Of a DNA stretch of 41,590 bases, positions 16,341-24,641 are shown piece after piece. Both the position numbers and the translations under genes were made by a program. Under the pieces are notes generated by a model. That model was not told the origin of the DNA. It did no database searches and worked only from the letters and a program-made list of their open reading frames with translations. The stretch's first letter is position 1. Each line of letters opens with the position of its first letter. The DNA comes from Caldilineaceae bacterium (GTDB taxonomy: Bacteria; Chloroflexota; Anaerolineae; Caldilineales; Caldilineaceae), in NCBI GenBank assembly GCA_022824685.1, contig JAJDZJ010000058.1, positions 1-41,590 on the forward strand. Reading direction: 5' to 3'.

Positions 16341-17096
16341 CTATGCCAGAATGCCGCCATCAACGGCCATCGGGTGCCCGGTGACAAACGACGCGGCGTC
16401 GGAACAGAGCCACACGACGGCCTCGGCAATCTCCTCCGGCCTTCCCATGCGCCCGATTGGCTCCAACTCGGTAAAATTGGCAACAGCGTCTGGGTAGTCG
16501 ACCGCCTGTTGCGCAACCATCGGCGTGGAAATCAGGCCGGGACAAACAGCGTTGATGCGGATGTTGGAGCGGGCATACTCCAGCGCGGCGGAGCGCGTCA
16601 ACTGCACGACGCCGCCCTTGGTCGCGCTATATGCGGCGAGTTCGGGCGTGCCAGTCATGCCTGCATTGGAGGCCGTGTTGACGATGACACCCCCGCCCTG
16701 CCGCAGCATCTGCGGGATCTCGTACTTCATTGAAAGCCAGACACCCTTCAGATTGACCCGCATAATGCGGTCGAAATTCTCTTCCGTGCAATCGGCGGTT
16801 AGGGACATATCTCCGAGGATGCCGGCATTGTTGAAAGCGCAGTCCAACCGTCCAAACACCTCCACACAGCGGTCGATAGCCGCCTCCACCGAGTCCGCCT
16901 CACCTACATCGCAGGAGACGAAGATCGCCTCTCCGCCTGAGAGTTCGATCAGCCGCAGCGTCTCCTGGCCGCCGTCAATATCCACATCAGCGACGACTAG
17001 CTTGGCCCCGCGGCCAGCGAAGGCCAGGGCCGTAGCTCGGCCAATGCCGGAACCGCCGCCGGTCACAAAGGTAATCTTCCTGTCCAGACTGTTCAC
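16341..17096 (-). CDS. Short-chain dehydrogenase/reductase (SDR), copy 2
   Basis: 251 residues from GTG 17096, chosen because AAGGAG sits 6 bases upstream and the protein then starts just before the first strand; longer open-frame extension upstream has no similarity. Motifs: T-G-G-G-S-G-I-G (12-19), V-A-D-V-D-I-D-G-G, N-N-A-G-I-L, N-T-A-S-N-A-G, Y-S-A-T-K and a C-terminal M-A-V-D-G-G. It is clearly paralogous to the downstream SDR (shared L-K-G-V-W-L-S-M-K-Y-E-I-P). First gene of the minus-strand operon. Two related dehydrogenases in one operon suggest sequential oxidation steps on one carbon source. Confidence 0.9.
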   Translation of the reverse strand: MNSLDRKITFVTGGGSGIGRATALAFAGRGAKLVVADVDIDGGQETLRLIELSGGEAIFVSCDVGEADSVEAAIDRCVEVFGRLDCAFNNAGILGDMSLTADCTEENFDRIMRVNLKGVWLSMKYEIPQMLRQGGGVIVNTASNAGMTGTPELAAYSATKGGVVQLTRSAALEYARSNIRINAVCPGLISTPMVAQQAVDYPDAVANFTELEPIGRMGRPEEIAEAVVWLCSDAASFVTGHPMAVDGGILA

Positions 17097-17426
17097 AGCG
17101 CTCCTTCCTTTTGTGCGAGGATTCGTATTCCCATGGCATGTCCCGCCATCGTCAATCGGCGGCAGCGGCAGACGAGTCCAGGAAGCCAAGTTCCTCCAAG
17201 CGTTCAATCCATTGTTGCTGGAGAGGGCTTTCGAAGTGTAATTTGTCGCAATAGCTGTGTCAATGCGGGAAAATGGAGCGCCGCGTGCCGCGACAGCGCC
17301 TTCTGCACTGTAAAACACAATGGAGAGAGTTTGATTGCGCCTGCCGCGAGAGTATCGTGCGCGAGGCGGCAATGAGCGAACTGGGTGACATTCAAACAGT
17401 AGTTCCCCCACAAGCGAGGCGAACGG
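17097..17426. other. Intergenic region between the SDR operon and the broken MFS gene
   Basis: 330 bases holding the leader of the minus-strand SDR operon and the 5' flank of the plus-strand MFS remnant. Short open frames on both strands show no family motif. I see no clear promoter, hairpin or RNA gene. Confidence 0.45.
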
Positions 17427-18059
17427 TTGACCCTCCGTCTCCTCTATGGCTGGTGGATCGTCGCTGCCGCGGTCCTCCTGCAGTTCACCTTCCTCACCAT
17501 CAGTCAGTCTACCGTTGGCGTTTTCCTGCGCCCAGTGGTTGAGGATATGGGCTGGCAGATCTGGCAATTTACGTTGGGATCGTCGCCGGCCGTAATGGCC
17601 GGCGCCCTCTCGGGCGTCGTCGTCGGCCGGATGGTCGACCAACGCGGTCCTCGCCTGCCTGTCCTCGGCGGCGCCTTGGTTTCGGACTTCTGTCTTTTTG
17701 GCTTGGGCCGGCAGTCCAGTATGTGACTTTTCTGGGCACTTCACCTTTGCGCCGGTTTCAGCGGCTGGACGCTGTTCGGGCCGCTCGTCGTAAACACTAC
17801 AATTAACAAGTGGTTCCGACGCCGCCGGGGTTGGGCGCTCGCCATCGGCTCCACCGGTATATCACTGGGCGAGCTGATCGCCCCGTTTGCGATGACGCTC
17901 GTCGTCGATTCACTGGGCTGGCGAAATGGCTACTATGTCGAGGCAGGCAGCGCCGTCGCGTATCTGAGCGACCATAGCTATCAGCCGGGTCTGTGGGATA
18001 CCACAACTCTACTTGGCCAGCCTGATCTTACCCCCCTTGCTCTCCTTGTCCTCACCTGA
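17427..18059 (+). pseudogene. MFS transporter, N-terminal half, with in-frame TGA
   Basis: From TTG 17427 one frame runs 211 codons to TGA 18057-18059. It contains Y-G-W-W-I-V-A-A-A-V-L-L-Q-F at the start, V-V-G-R-M-V-D-Q-R-G-P-R (the loop 2-3 signature of MFS carriers), then TGA at 17724-17726, and after it S-G-W-T-L-F-G-P-L-V-V-N-T-T-I-N-K-W-F-R-R-R-R-G-W-A-L-A-I and G-I-S-L-G-E-L-I, the next MFS helices. The stop fits a TGG-to-TGA change (S-S-M-stop-L-F-W). After about codon 175 the sequence no longer resembles a transporter, so the whole C-terminal half is missing. Monocarboxylate-type MFS is the nearest match by motif. Confidence 0.65.
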
Positions 18060-18102
18060 CCTGTCAAACAATTCGGGTTGCACTCCCACGGACAAGGTGA
18101 AT

Positions 18103-18137
18103 TTGTCAAGAACCGGAAAGTGCGAGAACATGTGTTC
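18103..18137 (+). promoter_or_regulatory. Promoter with LexA-like palindrome ahead of Uma2 gene 1
   Basis: TTGTCA (18103-18108), 17 bases, then GAACATGTGTTC (18126-18137), whose first hexamer occupies the -10 position. The palindrome has the GAAC-N4-GTTC form known for LexA boxes of Gram-positive type. The same arrangement precedes the Uma2 gene at 24724, with 23 identical bases around the box. The box ends 50 bases before the ATG. Confidence 0.5.
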
Positions 18138-18187
18138 AATGGAGAGTCTGAGCCGGGCAGTGCAATTGTGGCTGGAGGGCAATTGTG

Positions 18188-18766
18188 ATGAAAACAAATT
18201 TGGGGCGCAGTATCAGTCCCGTAACGACCAAACTTACCTACGAGGATTATCTGAAGACCTCAGACGATGAACGCCTTGAACTCCTGGACGGGGTTCTAAC
18301 CTTGCCGCCTGCCCCGAACACCGCGCATCAGTCAGTTCAGACCGAGTTGGGTTGGCGGTTGGCCAGGTTCGTGAGAGGGAGGGATTTGGGACATGTCTTT
18401 TTCGCCCCGACCGATGTTGTCCTTTCCAATACCGATGTCGTGCAACCCGACCTGCTCTTCATTTCCAGAGAGAGGGCTGAATTCATCACCCCCGCCAACA
18501 TCCAGGGCGCGCCCGACCTGATCGTCGAAATCCGCTCAGACTCGACCGCCGAGCGCGATGAGACCCTCAAGCGTCAACTCTATGCCGACCATGGTGTTGA
18601 AGAGTACTGGTTGGTAAACCCTGAAGCCGCCACCACTGCCGTTCTCCGTTTAGGCGGCCAACGCTACGCTGAGACAGCTCTCTACACCGCGGGGCAGACC
18701 CTGGCCTCACCCAAGCTGCATGGGCTTTCAATCCCCCTGGACCACGTCTTTCTCGCCCACAATTGA
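18188..18766 (+). CDS. Uma2-family (PF05685) restriction-endonuclease-fold protein, copy 1
   Basis: 192 residues from ATG 18188; a GTG immediately before it could also serve, and GGAGGG is 9 bases upstream. Typical Uma2 order: L-T-Y-E-D-Y-L (16-22), E-L-L-D-G (31-35), H47, V-V-Q-P-D-L-L-F-I (84-92, Asp88), P-D-L-I-V-E-I (109-115, Glu114), L-K-R-Q-L-Y (127-132, Lys128), and V-E-E-Y-W-L-V-N-P. These residues fit the PD-(D/E)xK nuclease core. Function of the family is not established; members are abundant in cyanobacteria and Chloroflexota. It stands alone between a broken transporter and a sugar ABC operon, behind a promoter with a LexA-like palindrome. Confidence 0.85.
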   Translation: MKTNLGRSISPVTTKLTYEDYLKTSDDERLELLDGVLTLPPAPNTAHQSVQTELGWRLARFVRGRDLGHVFFAPTDVVLSNTDVVQPDLLFISRERAEFITPANIQGAPDLIVEIRSDSTAERDETLKRQLYADHGVEEYWLVNPEAATTAVLRLGGQRYAETALYTAGQTLASPKLHGLSIPLDHVFLAHN

Positions 18767-18906
18767 AATAGAACTGCCTCCCGGCCAAGCCCCACCCCTC
18801 TCCGACGACATCCCTACACCAGCCCCGCGGCGTTTACCCGCCCCATCCCTCCCCTGTAGGGGCGCCCCTTGTGGGCGGCCAAGCCCCTCCGTGTACATTA
18901 CAGTTG

Positions 18907-19022
18907 TTGCCGTTCGCCGTTGCCCTTCTCCGTGCCCCTTCGTGTCCCTCCGTGGACAAAAGGATGTTGCCGTCCGCCGTTGCCGTTCTTCGCGTCCCTT
19001 CGCGAACCTTCGCGGATCAATC
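18907..19022. repeat. Two imperfect tandem copies of a 60-bp intergenic unit
   Basis: Copies begin TTGCCGTTCGCCGTTGCC at 18907 and TTGCCGTCCGCCGTTGCC at 18967, exactly 60 bases apart. Both continue with CTTC/TTC-CGTG/GCG-CCCTTCG-like steps. C/G-rich short words (CGTCC, CCTTCG) recur inside each unit. Noncoding and probably a dispersed family in this genome. Confidence 0.55.
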
Positions 19023-19057
19023 CCCTTCCCCGCAGTTCCCCCATACGAATTACCGCA

Positions 19058-19086
19058 TTGACAACGATTTTCCGGTATGCTAGTTT
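19058..19086 (+). promoter_or_regulatory. Candidate promoter of sugar ABC operon 2
   Basis: A consensus -35 TTGACA (19058-19063), 17-base spacer, and TAGTTT (19081-19086) as a weak -10. It lies about 150 bases before the binding-protein start. Confidence 0.4.
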
Positions 19087-19238
19087 ACTCACGCCGGCCG
19101 CGTTACAACTATATATTGAATCACAAGAGTTGGTCCGCCTTTCACCGCCCCGCGGCCGTCTGTGACGAGCCAAAAAAGCGAACCGATCCGTCCAGCAGCG
19201 CTATCTCATCTATACAACCCAGTTCGAGGAGGAAAAGC

Positions 19239-20558
19239 ATGGAGATGCAAAACTCTAGTCGACGACAGTTTCTCAAAACTGCCGGTCTTGCCGGCTTCGG
19301 GCTGGCCATGGCCGCCTGCGTTCCCGCCGCGGATACCGGTATGGAAGGCGGAGCCGCCGACGAAGAACCGGTCGAGCTCTCTCTTTGGGGCTGGTGGGAC
19401 ATCCGCATGGATCTCTACCGCAGCGTAGCCGACCAGTTCGCAGAACAGAATGACCGCATCACCGTCGATGTCCAGTCCATCGCCGGCGGCTATGTGGAAA
19501 AGCTCTACTCCGCCCTCGCAGCCGGCACCGGACCCAACATGATTAAAATGCGCTCCCTTGCCTTCATGCACCAGATGCGCGAAGAGAACCTCCTGCTGGA
19601 GTTCCCCGAAGACATCTTCCCACCCAGCTGGTTCGAAGAGGCCTACCCCCTCTTTGACATCAAGACCAACGGGCGCTACGTGCTTCCCACCGGCACCACC
19701 TGTACACTCATGATGTACAACAAGCAGATGTTTGAAGAAGCCGGACTCGATCCTGAATCGCCCCCCAAGACCTGGGACGACCTGATCACCGCAGCCAAGG
19801 CGGTCACCCAGAAGGACGGAACCGGCGCCATTTCCCGGGCCGGATTTGCCGTCACCGGCGAATGGCCCGTTCTGAGCCAGATTTATCAACTGGGCGGCAA
19901 TGTCATCCAGAACAATGGCGATGAACAGATCTCCCTCATGACCAGCCCCGAAGTCCATGAGGCATTCACCCACATCGCCAACCTGGCCCTGGTCCACGAA
20001 GTCTGGGATCCCGGCTTCCCCAACTTCGACTCCATCGGCAACGGCCTCGCCGCCATGACCGAGGAACAGACCTGGGTGATCGGTGAGTATACCAATACCT
20101 ATCCCGATATGTACCCCAACATCGGCTACACGCACCCGCCAACGCCAACCGGCGAAGCCGACCCGCTCTATGGCTACAAAGACACCGTAACCTCTATCTC
20201 TGCCGTGACCGGCCACTCCGAAAACGATGGCGACACGTGGGAGTTCATGGAGTACCTGTACAAGGACGGCGGCAAAGACGCCTACTGGGCCCTCTGCGAA
20301 CTGATCTCGCTCGTGCCGGAGCGCGCAGACCTCATGTCCGACCCCAGGCTGCTGGAAACGCCCGGCCTTAGAGAGGCCTCTGAAGTCAATCCCTTTGAAC
20401 GCAACTACGCCGCCGTGCCCGAGCGCGCCGGCGCCATCCAGAACGACGTCCTGCATCTGATCGTCAGAGAGGGACGCCCCGTGGCCGAGGCTCTCGAGTA
20501 CGGCGACGCCGAGATCCAGAAGATCATCGACGAGGGCTTGGCCAAGTACTGGGTCTAG
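19239..20558 (+). CDS. ABC sugar-binding lipoprotein, paralog 1
   Basis: 439 residues from ATG 19239, preceded by an ideal GAGGAGG. Twin-arginine S-R-R-Q-F-L-K (7-13), hydrophobic stretch and lipobox M-A-A-C (Cys27) point to Tat export and lipid anchoring. Mature start L-S-L-W-G-W-W-D, then L-A-A-G-T-G-P-N-M and V-L-P-T-G-T-T-C-T-L-M-M-Y-N-K are typical of CUT1 family-1 binding proteins. The nearby gene at 23206 encodes a protein of exactly the same length with the same landmarks throughout, so one is a duplicate of the other. This copy is followed by its own permeases; a hairpin at 20603-20631 separates it from them. Confidence 0.9.
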   Translation: MEMQNSSRRQFLKTAGLAGFGLAMAACVPAADTGMEGGAADEEPVELSLWGWWDIRMDLYRSVADQFAEQNDRITVDVQSIAGGYVEKLYSALAAGTGPNMIKMRSLAFMHQMREENLLLEFPEDIFPPSWFEEAYPLFDIKTNGRYVLPTGTTCTLMMYNKQMFEEAGLDPESPPKTWDDLITAAKAVTQKDGTGAISRAGFAVTGEWPVLSQIYQLGGNVIQNNGDEQISLMTSPEVHEAFTHIANLALVHEVWDPGFPNFDSIGNGLAAMTEEQTWVIGEYTNTYPDMYPNIGYTHPPTPTGEADPLYGYKDTVTSISAVTGHSENDGDTWEFMEYLYKDGGKDAYWALCELISLVPERADLMSDPRLLETPGLREASEVNPFERNYAAVPERAGAIQNDVLHLIVREGRPVAEALEYGDAEIQKIIDEGLAKYWV

Positions 20559-20874
20559 GCCGGACAGCTGGCCTGCAGTGGCTGCTATCAGTCGAAAGTG
20601 AAACTCCCACACCTCCTGTAGGTGTGGGAGTCACTATGTCCGAAACACATCCGGTCCGCGAACCCGTGCTGCCTGGCCAGTTGGGGTCGGCCAGACGACC
20701 ACGAATTGACCAGCGATCCGCGTCGGTCCATATGCCGGTTGACTGGATCGCTTTCGGGTCTGCCGCTGGGTGTCCGCTTTCAAACCTGCTCTGCCGAAAC
20801 GCGTACTGCTGTTGCCAAACCTGTTCGCCGATCCCCGCCGAAGACACCGCAAACGCTCCGTGGGAGGCGATGTG
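20559..20874. other. Intercistronic region between binding-protein and permease genes
   Basis: 316 bases, unusually long for a gap within an ABC operon. It holds the perfect hairpin at 20603-20631 and no gene. TTGACC (about 20706) followed 17 bases later by CATATG could be a secondary promoter for the permeases; it is weak. Confidence 0.45.
20603..20631 (+). terminator. Intercistronic hairpin between binding-protein and permease genes
   Basis: ACTCCCACACCT (20603-20614) pairs perfectly with AGGTGTGGGAGT (20620-20631) around a 5-base loop CCTGT, 44 bases after the binding-protein stop. No T run follows. Same position relative to gene order as hairpins in the other two ABC operons of the window. 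Confidence 0.6.
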
Positions 20875-21792
20875 ATGATTCAAACTATCGCACAGAAATT
20901 CACAGGCAGACGGTCCACGCTGCGCGCCGCCGAGCACCGTTTCATCGTCATCGCCCTCGTCCCCACCATCATCTTCTACGCGATCGTAAAGTTCTACCCC
21001 ATATTCTTTTCCTTCTTCATCAGCATGCACGAATGGAGCCTCTTCGGAAACGTCTCCCCCTATGTCGGTTTCGACAACTACGCCCTCCTGGCCAAGGATT
21101 CGCTCTTCTACAAGGTCATGTGGAACACCATGTACCGCACCTTCGCCGGCACTTTTCTCGGCGCATTCTGTTCCCTCATCGTCGCCCTCATCCTCAATCC
21201 CATCAAGCGCGGCAGCATACTCCTGCGTCTGATCTATTTCCTGCCCGTAATGACCTCCGTCATCGCCAGCGCCACCATCTGGAAATGGATGCTGCAGACC
21301 CGTTTCGGCCTGCTTAATCAACTTCTCAGCTACGTGGGCATCCAACCGGTCGCCTGGCTGCAGTCCACCACCTGGGCCATGCCCAGCATCATCGTGATGG
21401 GCATCTGGGGAGGCATCGGCTTCACCGTCATCATCTATCTCGCCGGATTGAAAGGTATCCCCAAGGACTACTACGAAGCCGCCGAAATCGACGGCGCCAG
21501 CAGCATCCAACTGGCCCTCAAGATTACTCTGCCGCTGCTCAAACCGGTCGTCTCCTTCGTTCTCATTACCGGCGTTATCGGTGGCTTCAGCGGTGGCTTC
21601 CAGGCCATCTACATGATGACCGGCGGCGGCCCGCTCGACTCCACCAGGGTGCTTGCGCTCCACATCTACGACTACGCCTTCCAACGCATGTTCATGGGCC
21701 AGGCCTCCAGCATGTCCTTCGTCCTTTTCGCGATCGTTCTCATCCTTACTCTCGTCCAATTCAAACTGCAACGGGTCGACTGGGAACTATGA
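20875..21792 (+). CDS. Carbohydrate ABC transporter permease, MalF/UgpA type
   Basis: 305 residues from ATG 20875, with GGGAGG 8 bases upstream; the open frame extends to 20770 but that part is unlike the family. Six hydrophobic segments, first F-I-V-I-A-L-V-P-T-I-I-F-Y-A-I-V. EAA loop Y-E-A-A-E-I-D-G-A-S-S-I-Q-L-A-L-K-I-T-L-P, and M-T-G-G-G-P near residue 250. It forms the channel with the following permease; no ATPase gene is encoded nearby. Confidence 0.9.
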   Translation: MIQTIAQKFTGRRSTLRAAEHRFIVIALVPTIIFYAIVKFYPIFFSFFISMHEWSLFGNVSPYVGFDNYALLAKDSLFYKVMWNTMYRTFAGTFLGAFCSLIVALILNPIKRGSILLRLIYFLPVMTSVIASATIWKWMLQTRFGLLNQLLSYVGIQPVAWLQSTTWAMPSIIVMGIWGGIGFTVIIYLAGLKGIPKDYYEAAEIDGASSIQLALKITLPLLKPVVSFVLITGVIGGFSGGFQAIYMMTGGGPLDSTRVLALHIYDYAFQRMFMGQASSMSFVLFAIVLILTLVQFKLQRVDWEL

Positions 21793-21854
21793 CTTTCTTC
21801 ACGCCCATCGCAACCAGGCATCTTTCTTCCCCTGGCCTTTCATTGGAGTAATGC

Positions 21855-22751
21855 ATGGCTAACCAGGACTTTGTTGGTATACCTAGCCAGGTCGATACGC
21901 GGGCTCTAAACCGCGGCGCATCCGATTTCCAGCGCCTGCGCCGGGGCCTGTTGTTCAACTATCTCATCCTGGGCGCCGGCGCCATACTGATGATCGTTCC
22001 CTTCATCTGGATGATCAGCACCTCCTTCAAACCGCAGGCCGAAACCGTCTCCTTCCCGCCCCGTCTCTTCCCCATCAACCCCACAATTTCGAACTATATT
22101 GATGTCTTCGACCGCGCCAACATGGGCCGGCTCTATTGGAATACCACCTTCATCAGCGTCATAAAAACCGTCTTCAACATCTACACCAGCGCGCTCCTCG
22201 GCTACATCTTCGGCAAATTCGTCTTTCGCGGCCGCGACGTCATCTTCTACATCCTGCTCAGCACCTGGATCATCCCCTTTGAAGTCTATCTGATCCCCCT
22301 CTACCTAATGACCGTCCAGGTCGGCTTGGCCAATACCTATACCGCCCTGATCGTGCCCGAAATCTTCACCATCTATGCCATGTTCATGTTCCGCCAGTTC
22401 ATGTACACCATCCCCACCGAGCTGATCGACGCCGCGCGCATTGACGGCGCCGGCGAGTGGTACATCTTCCACCGCATCATTATTCCGCTCTCTAAGGCTG
22501 CCCTCTTCACCCTCATCGCCTTCTACTTCATGTGGAACTGGAACGATTTTCTCTGGCCTCTCGTCGTCATCGCCGACCAGGACAAATACGTCATCACCGT
22601 CGGCCTCGCCACCTTCGTCGGTGAATACTGGAGCCAGTACGGCGTCATCATGGCCGGTGCCAGCCTCGCCATCATCCCCATCCTCGCTCTCTTCATCGCC
22701 GTCCAGCGCTTCATCATCGAAGGCGTCGTCCTCACCGGCCTCAAAGGCTGA
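21855..22751 (+). CDS. Carbohydrate ABC transporter permease, MalG/UgpE type
   Basis: 298 residues. The N-terminal 30 residues are hydrophilic (M-A-N-Q-D-F-V-G-I-P), followed by six hydrophobic segments starting Y-L-I-L-G-A-G-A-I-L-M-I-V-P-F-I-W. The family segment S-T-S-F-K-P and EAA loop I-D-A-A-R-I-D-G-A-G-E-W-Y-I-F-H-R-I-I-I-P are intact; the loop ends I-P instead of L-P. It ends G-V-V-L-T-G-L-K-G, the usual C-terminus of this subunit. It is 62 bases after the partner permease; GGAG lies 8 bases before ATG 21855. Confidence 0.9.
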   Translation: MANQDFVGIPSQVDTRALNRGASDFQRLRRGLLFNYLILGAGAILMIVPFIWMISTSFKPQAETVSFPPRLFPINPTISNYIDVFDRANMGRLYWNTTFISVIKTVFNIYTSALLGYIFGKFVFRGRDVIFYILLSTWIIPFEVYLIPLYLMTVQVGLANTYTALIVPEIFTIYAMFMFRQFMYTIPTELIDAARIDGAGEWYIFHRIIIPLSKAALFTLIAFYFMWNWNDFLWPLVVIADQDKYVITVGLATFVGEYWSQYGVIMAGASLAIIPILALFIAVQRFIIEGVVLTGLKG

Positions 22752-23205
22752 AATCCCCGCCACCCACTGACCACTGACCACTAACCACTGCAGTTACGCG
22801 GTCGGGCCTTCGGCCCTCCCTTGTGCAGGGGATGGGTCCCGCAACGCCCCCCTTCAAGCTCGCGCCGCAGCGGGTGTGAGGGCAAAGTGATCTTGGCGGC
22901 CCGCAGCGGCCCCGTTTCCCCAATCCCTCGTCTTGGCCGGGTCCCATCGAGAGCCCCCAATACAAATCCTGACGGTCCACTCCGAATCCAGGCAGACCGC
23001 GCGCCACACGCACACAGAATATGGATTGCGGCCAAATTGGAAGTTAGTTCGCAGAAACAATCGGCGCGAGAATTATAATCAAGAATTCAGACACTGTTTT
23101 CTGTATCGAATTGTCTGGTCACAGTCTTTACCGACCCGGAAGGTGTACTCGGCAGTCCTCGAAGGTAGATACTTCTGTCCAACTCAAATCAAGGAGGGGT
23201 ATAGC
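22752..23205. other. Intergenic region before the duplicated binding protein
   Basis: 454 bases without a gene. It contains a heptamer tandem repeat (22764-22790), a GGGCC-TTC-GGCCC mini-hairpin near 22806, and TATAAT at 23074-23079 as a possible -10 about 125 bases before the next start, without a good -35. The open frame running through it into the binding-protein gene is not coding. Confidence 0.45.
22764..22790. repeat. Heptamer tandem repeat (CCACTRA)
   Basis: CCACTGA, CCACTGA, CCACTAA and a partial CCACTG, 13 bases after the permease stop. A related low-complexity ACTGAAAAC repeat lies at about 8490-8535 between the xylA and xylB remnants. Confidence 0.6.
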
Positions 23206-24525
23206 GTGAAAATGCAAATCCCTAGCCGGCGTCAGTTTCTGAGAGCAGCCGCCTTCGCAGGCCTCGGACTGGCCTCGGCCGCCTGCGTTCCCGTGCCGGA
23301 AGTCAGTACCGATATCGCAGCAACCAGCGAAGAACCGGTAGAGCTATCTCTATGGGGCTGGTGGGACACGCGAATGGCTCATTACCGCAGCGTAGCCGAC
23401 CAATTCGCCGACCACAATGGGGGAATTACTGTTGACGTCGACGCCACTGCCGACGGCGATCCGGAGAAAGTCCTCTCCGCCCTGGCAGCCGGCGCCGGGC
23501 CGAACATGCTCAATATGCCTGACCTCTTAACCATGCACCGTTTTCGTGAGGAGGACCTCCTGCTTGCGTTCCCGGAGGCCATCTTCCCGCGCAGCTGGTT
23601 CGAAGAGGCCTACCCCCTGTTCGATATAGAGACCAACGGACGATACGTCCTACCCACCGGTTCTACCTGTGCGCTCCTTATGTACAACAAGAGCATGTTC
23701 GAGGAAGTCGGACTCGATCCTGAGTCACCCCCCACAACCTGGAGCGACTTCACCACCGCGGCAAAGGCGCTTACCCGCAAAGACGGCAGCGGCGCCATCA
23801 CCCGCGCCGGGTTCGCTCTCACTCTTGACTGGCCCGTCCTCAACCAGATCTATCAACTGGGCGGCAACGTGATCCATAACAGCGGCGATCAACAGATCTC
23901 CCTGATGACCAGCCCCGAAGTCCATGACGCCTTCACCTACATCGCCGACCTCGCCCGCGCTCACCAGGTCTGGCATCCCAGCCTTCCCGACCACGAAGCC
24001 GTTGGCAAAGGCCGCGCGGCCATGACCGAAGAACAGAGTTGGGCGATAAATGAGTTCTCTGACACCTATCCCGATATGTACCCCAACATTGGCTACTCGC
24101 GCCCGCCAACCCCAACCGGCGGCCCCGAACCGCTCTTCGGATACAAGACCATCGTCCCTTCAATCTCTGCTCTAACCGGCCGCCCCGAAAATGAAAGCGA
24201 AACCTGGCTGTTCATGGAGTACCTGTACAAGGACGGCGGCAAGGAGGCCTACCGGGCTCTGTGCCTGCTGAGCGCGCTCGCGCCGGAACGCGCCGACCTG
24301 ATGTCCGATCCCCGGCTGATGGAAACGCCCGGTCTCAGCGCGGCCGCTGAGGTCAACCCCTGGGAGCGCAGCTACGGCGCCGCGCCCTATCGCGCCGCCG
24401 CCGTCCTCCACGACGTACTGCATCTGACTGTCAATGAGGGACGAACCGTGGCCGAGGCCCTTGAATTCGGCGAAACAGGGATTCAGACGATCATCGACGA
24501 GGGTCTGGCCAAGTACTGGGTCTGA
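23206..24525 (+). CDS. ABC sugar-binding lipoprotein, paralog 2 (orphan)
   Basis: 439 residues from GTG 23206; AAGGAGG is 8 bases upstream, and an ATG two codons later is an alternative. S-R-R-Q-F-L-R and lipobox S-A-A-C (Cys27) as in paralog 1. The mature parts keep the same blocks in the same order (L-S-L-W-G-W-W-D, W-F-E-E-A-Y-P-L-F-D, L-M-T-S-P-E-V-H, M-E-Y-L-Y-K-D-G-G-K, D-E-G-L-A-K-Y-W-V), while many ligand-facing and surface positions differ. Gene length is identical (1320 bases). It has no permeases of its own, so it probably feeds the permeases encoded at 20875-22751 with another ligand, or is drifting after duplication. The reading frame is intact. Confidence 0.85.
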   Translation: MKMQIPSRRQFLRAAAFAGLGLASAACVPVPEVSTDIAATSEEPVELSLWGWWDTRMAHYRSVADQFADHNGGITVDVDATADGDPEKVLSALAAGAGPNMLNMPDLLTMHRFREEDLLLAFPEAIFPRSWFEEAYPLFDIETNGRYVLPTGSTCALLMYNKSMFEEVGLDPESPPTTWSDFTTAAKALTRKDGSGAITRAGFALTLDWPVLNQIYQLGGNVIHNSGDQQISLMTSPEVHDAFTYIADLARAHQVWHPSLPDHEAVGKGRAAMTEEQSWAINEFSDTYPDMYPNIGYSRPPTPTGGPEPLFGYKTIVPSISALTGRPENESETWLFMEYLYKDGGKEAYRALCLLSALAPERADLMSDPRLMETPGLSAAAEVNPWERSYGAAPYRAAAVLHDVLHLTVNEGRTVAEALEFGETGIQTIIDEGLAKYWV

Positions 24526-24641
24526 GGCGGCCGCCGCCCTTGAAACGCGACTGCCCGCACTGGGCGATATTTCTGCGCTCTCGTGTAAACGAGGCAAGCG
24601 GCTGCCGGCATTCCATGAATGTGTATGCGCGCGAGACCCAT

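Larger units (their letters stand above)
18767..19238. other. Intergenic repeat region ahead of sugar ABC operon 2
   Basis: 472 bases without a gene. It holds a GGGGCGCCCCTTGTGGGCGG element near 18858 similar to one at 5271, a 60-bp tandem repeat (18907-19022), the operon promoter and a 150-base leader. An in-frame open stretch upstream of the ABC binding-protein start is not coding. Confidence 0.5.

Noticed and set aside
16341..17744. A longer 467-codon form of SDR copy 2
   Set aside because: The extra 216 codons have no similarity, and a GTG at 17096 has AAGGAG at the right distance and the normal SDR N-terminus.
19206..20612. 468-codon open frame antisense to the sugar-binding protein gene
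   Set aside because: Shadow of a clear Tat lipoprotein gene with an ideal ribosome-binding site; composition is Gly/Val/Asp-rich as for GC-rich antisense frames.
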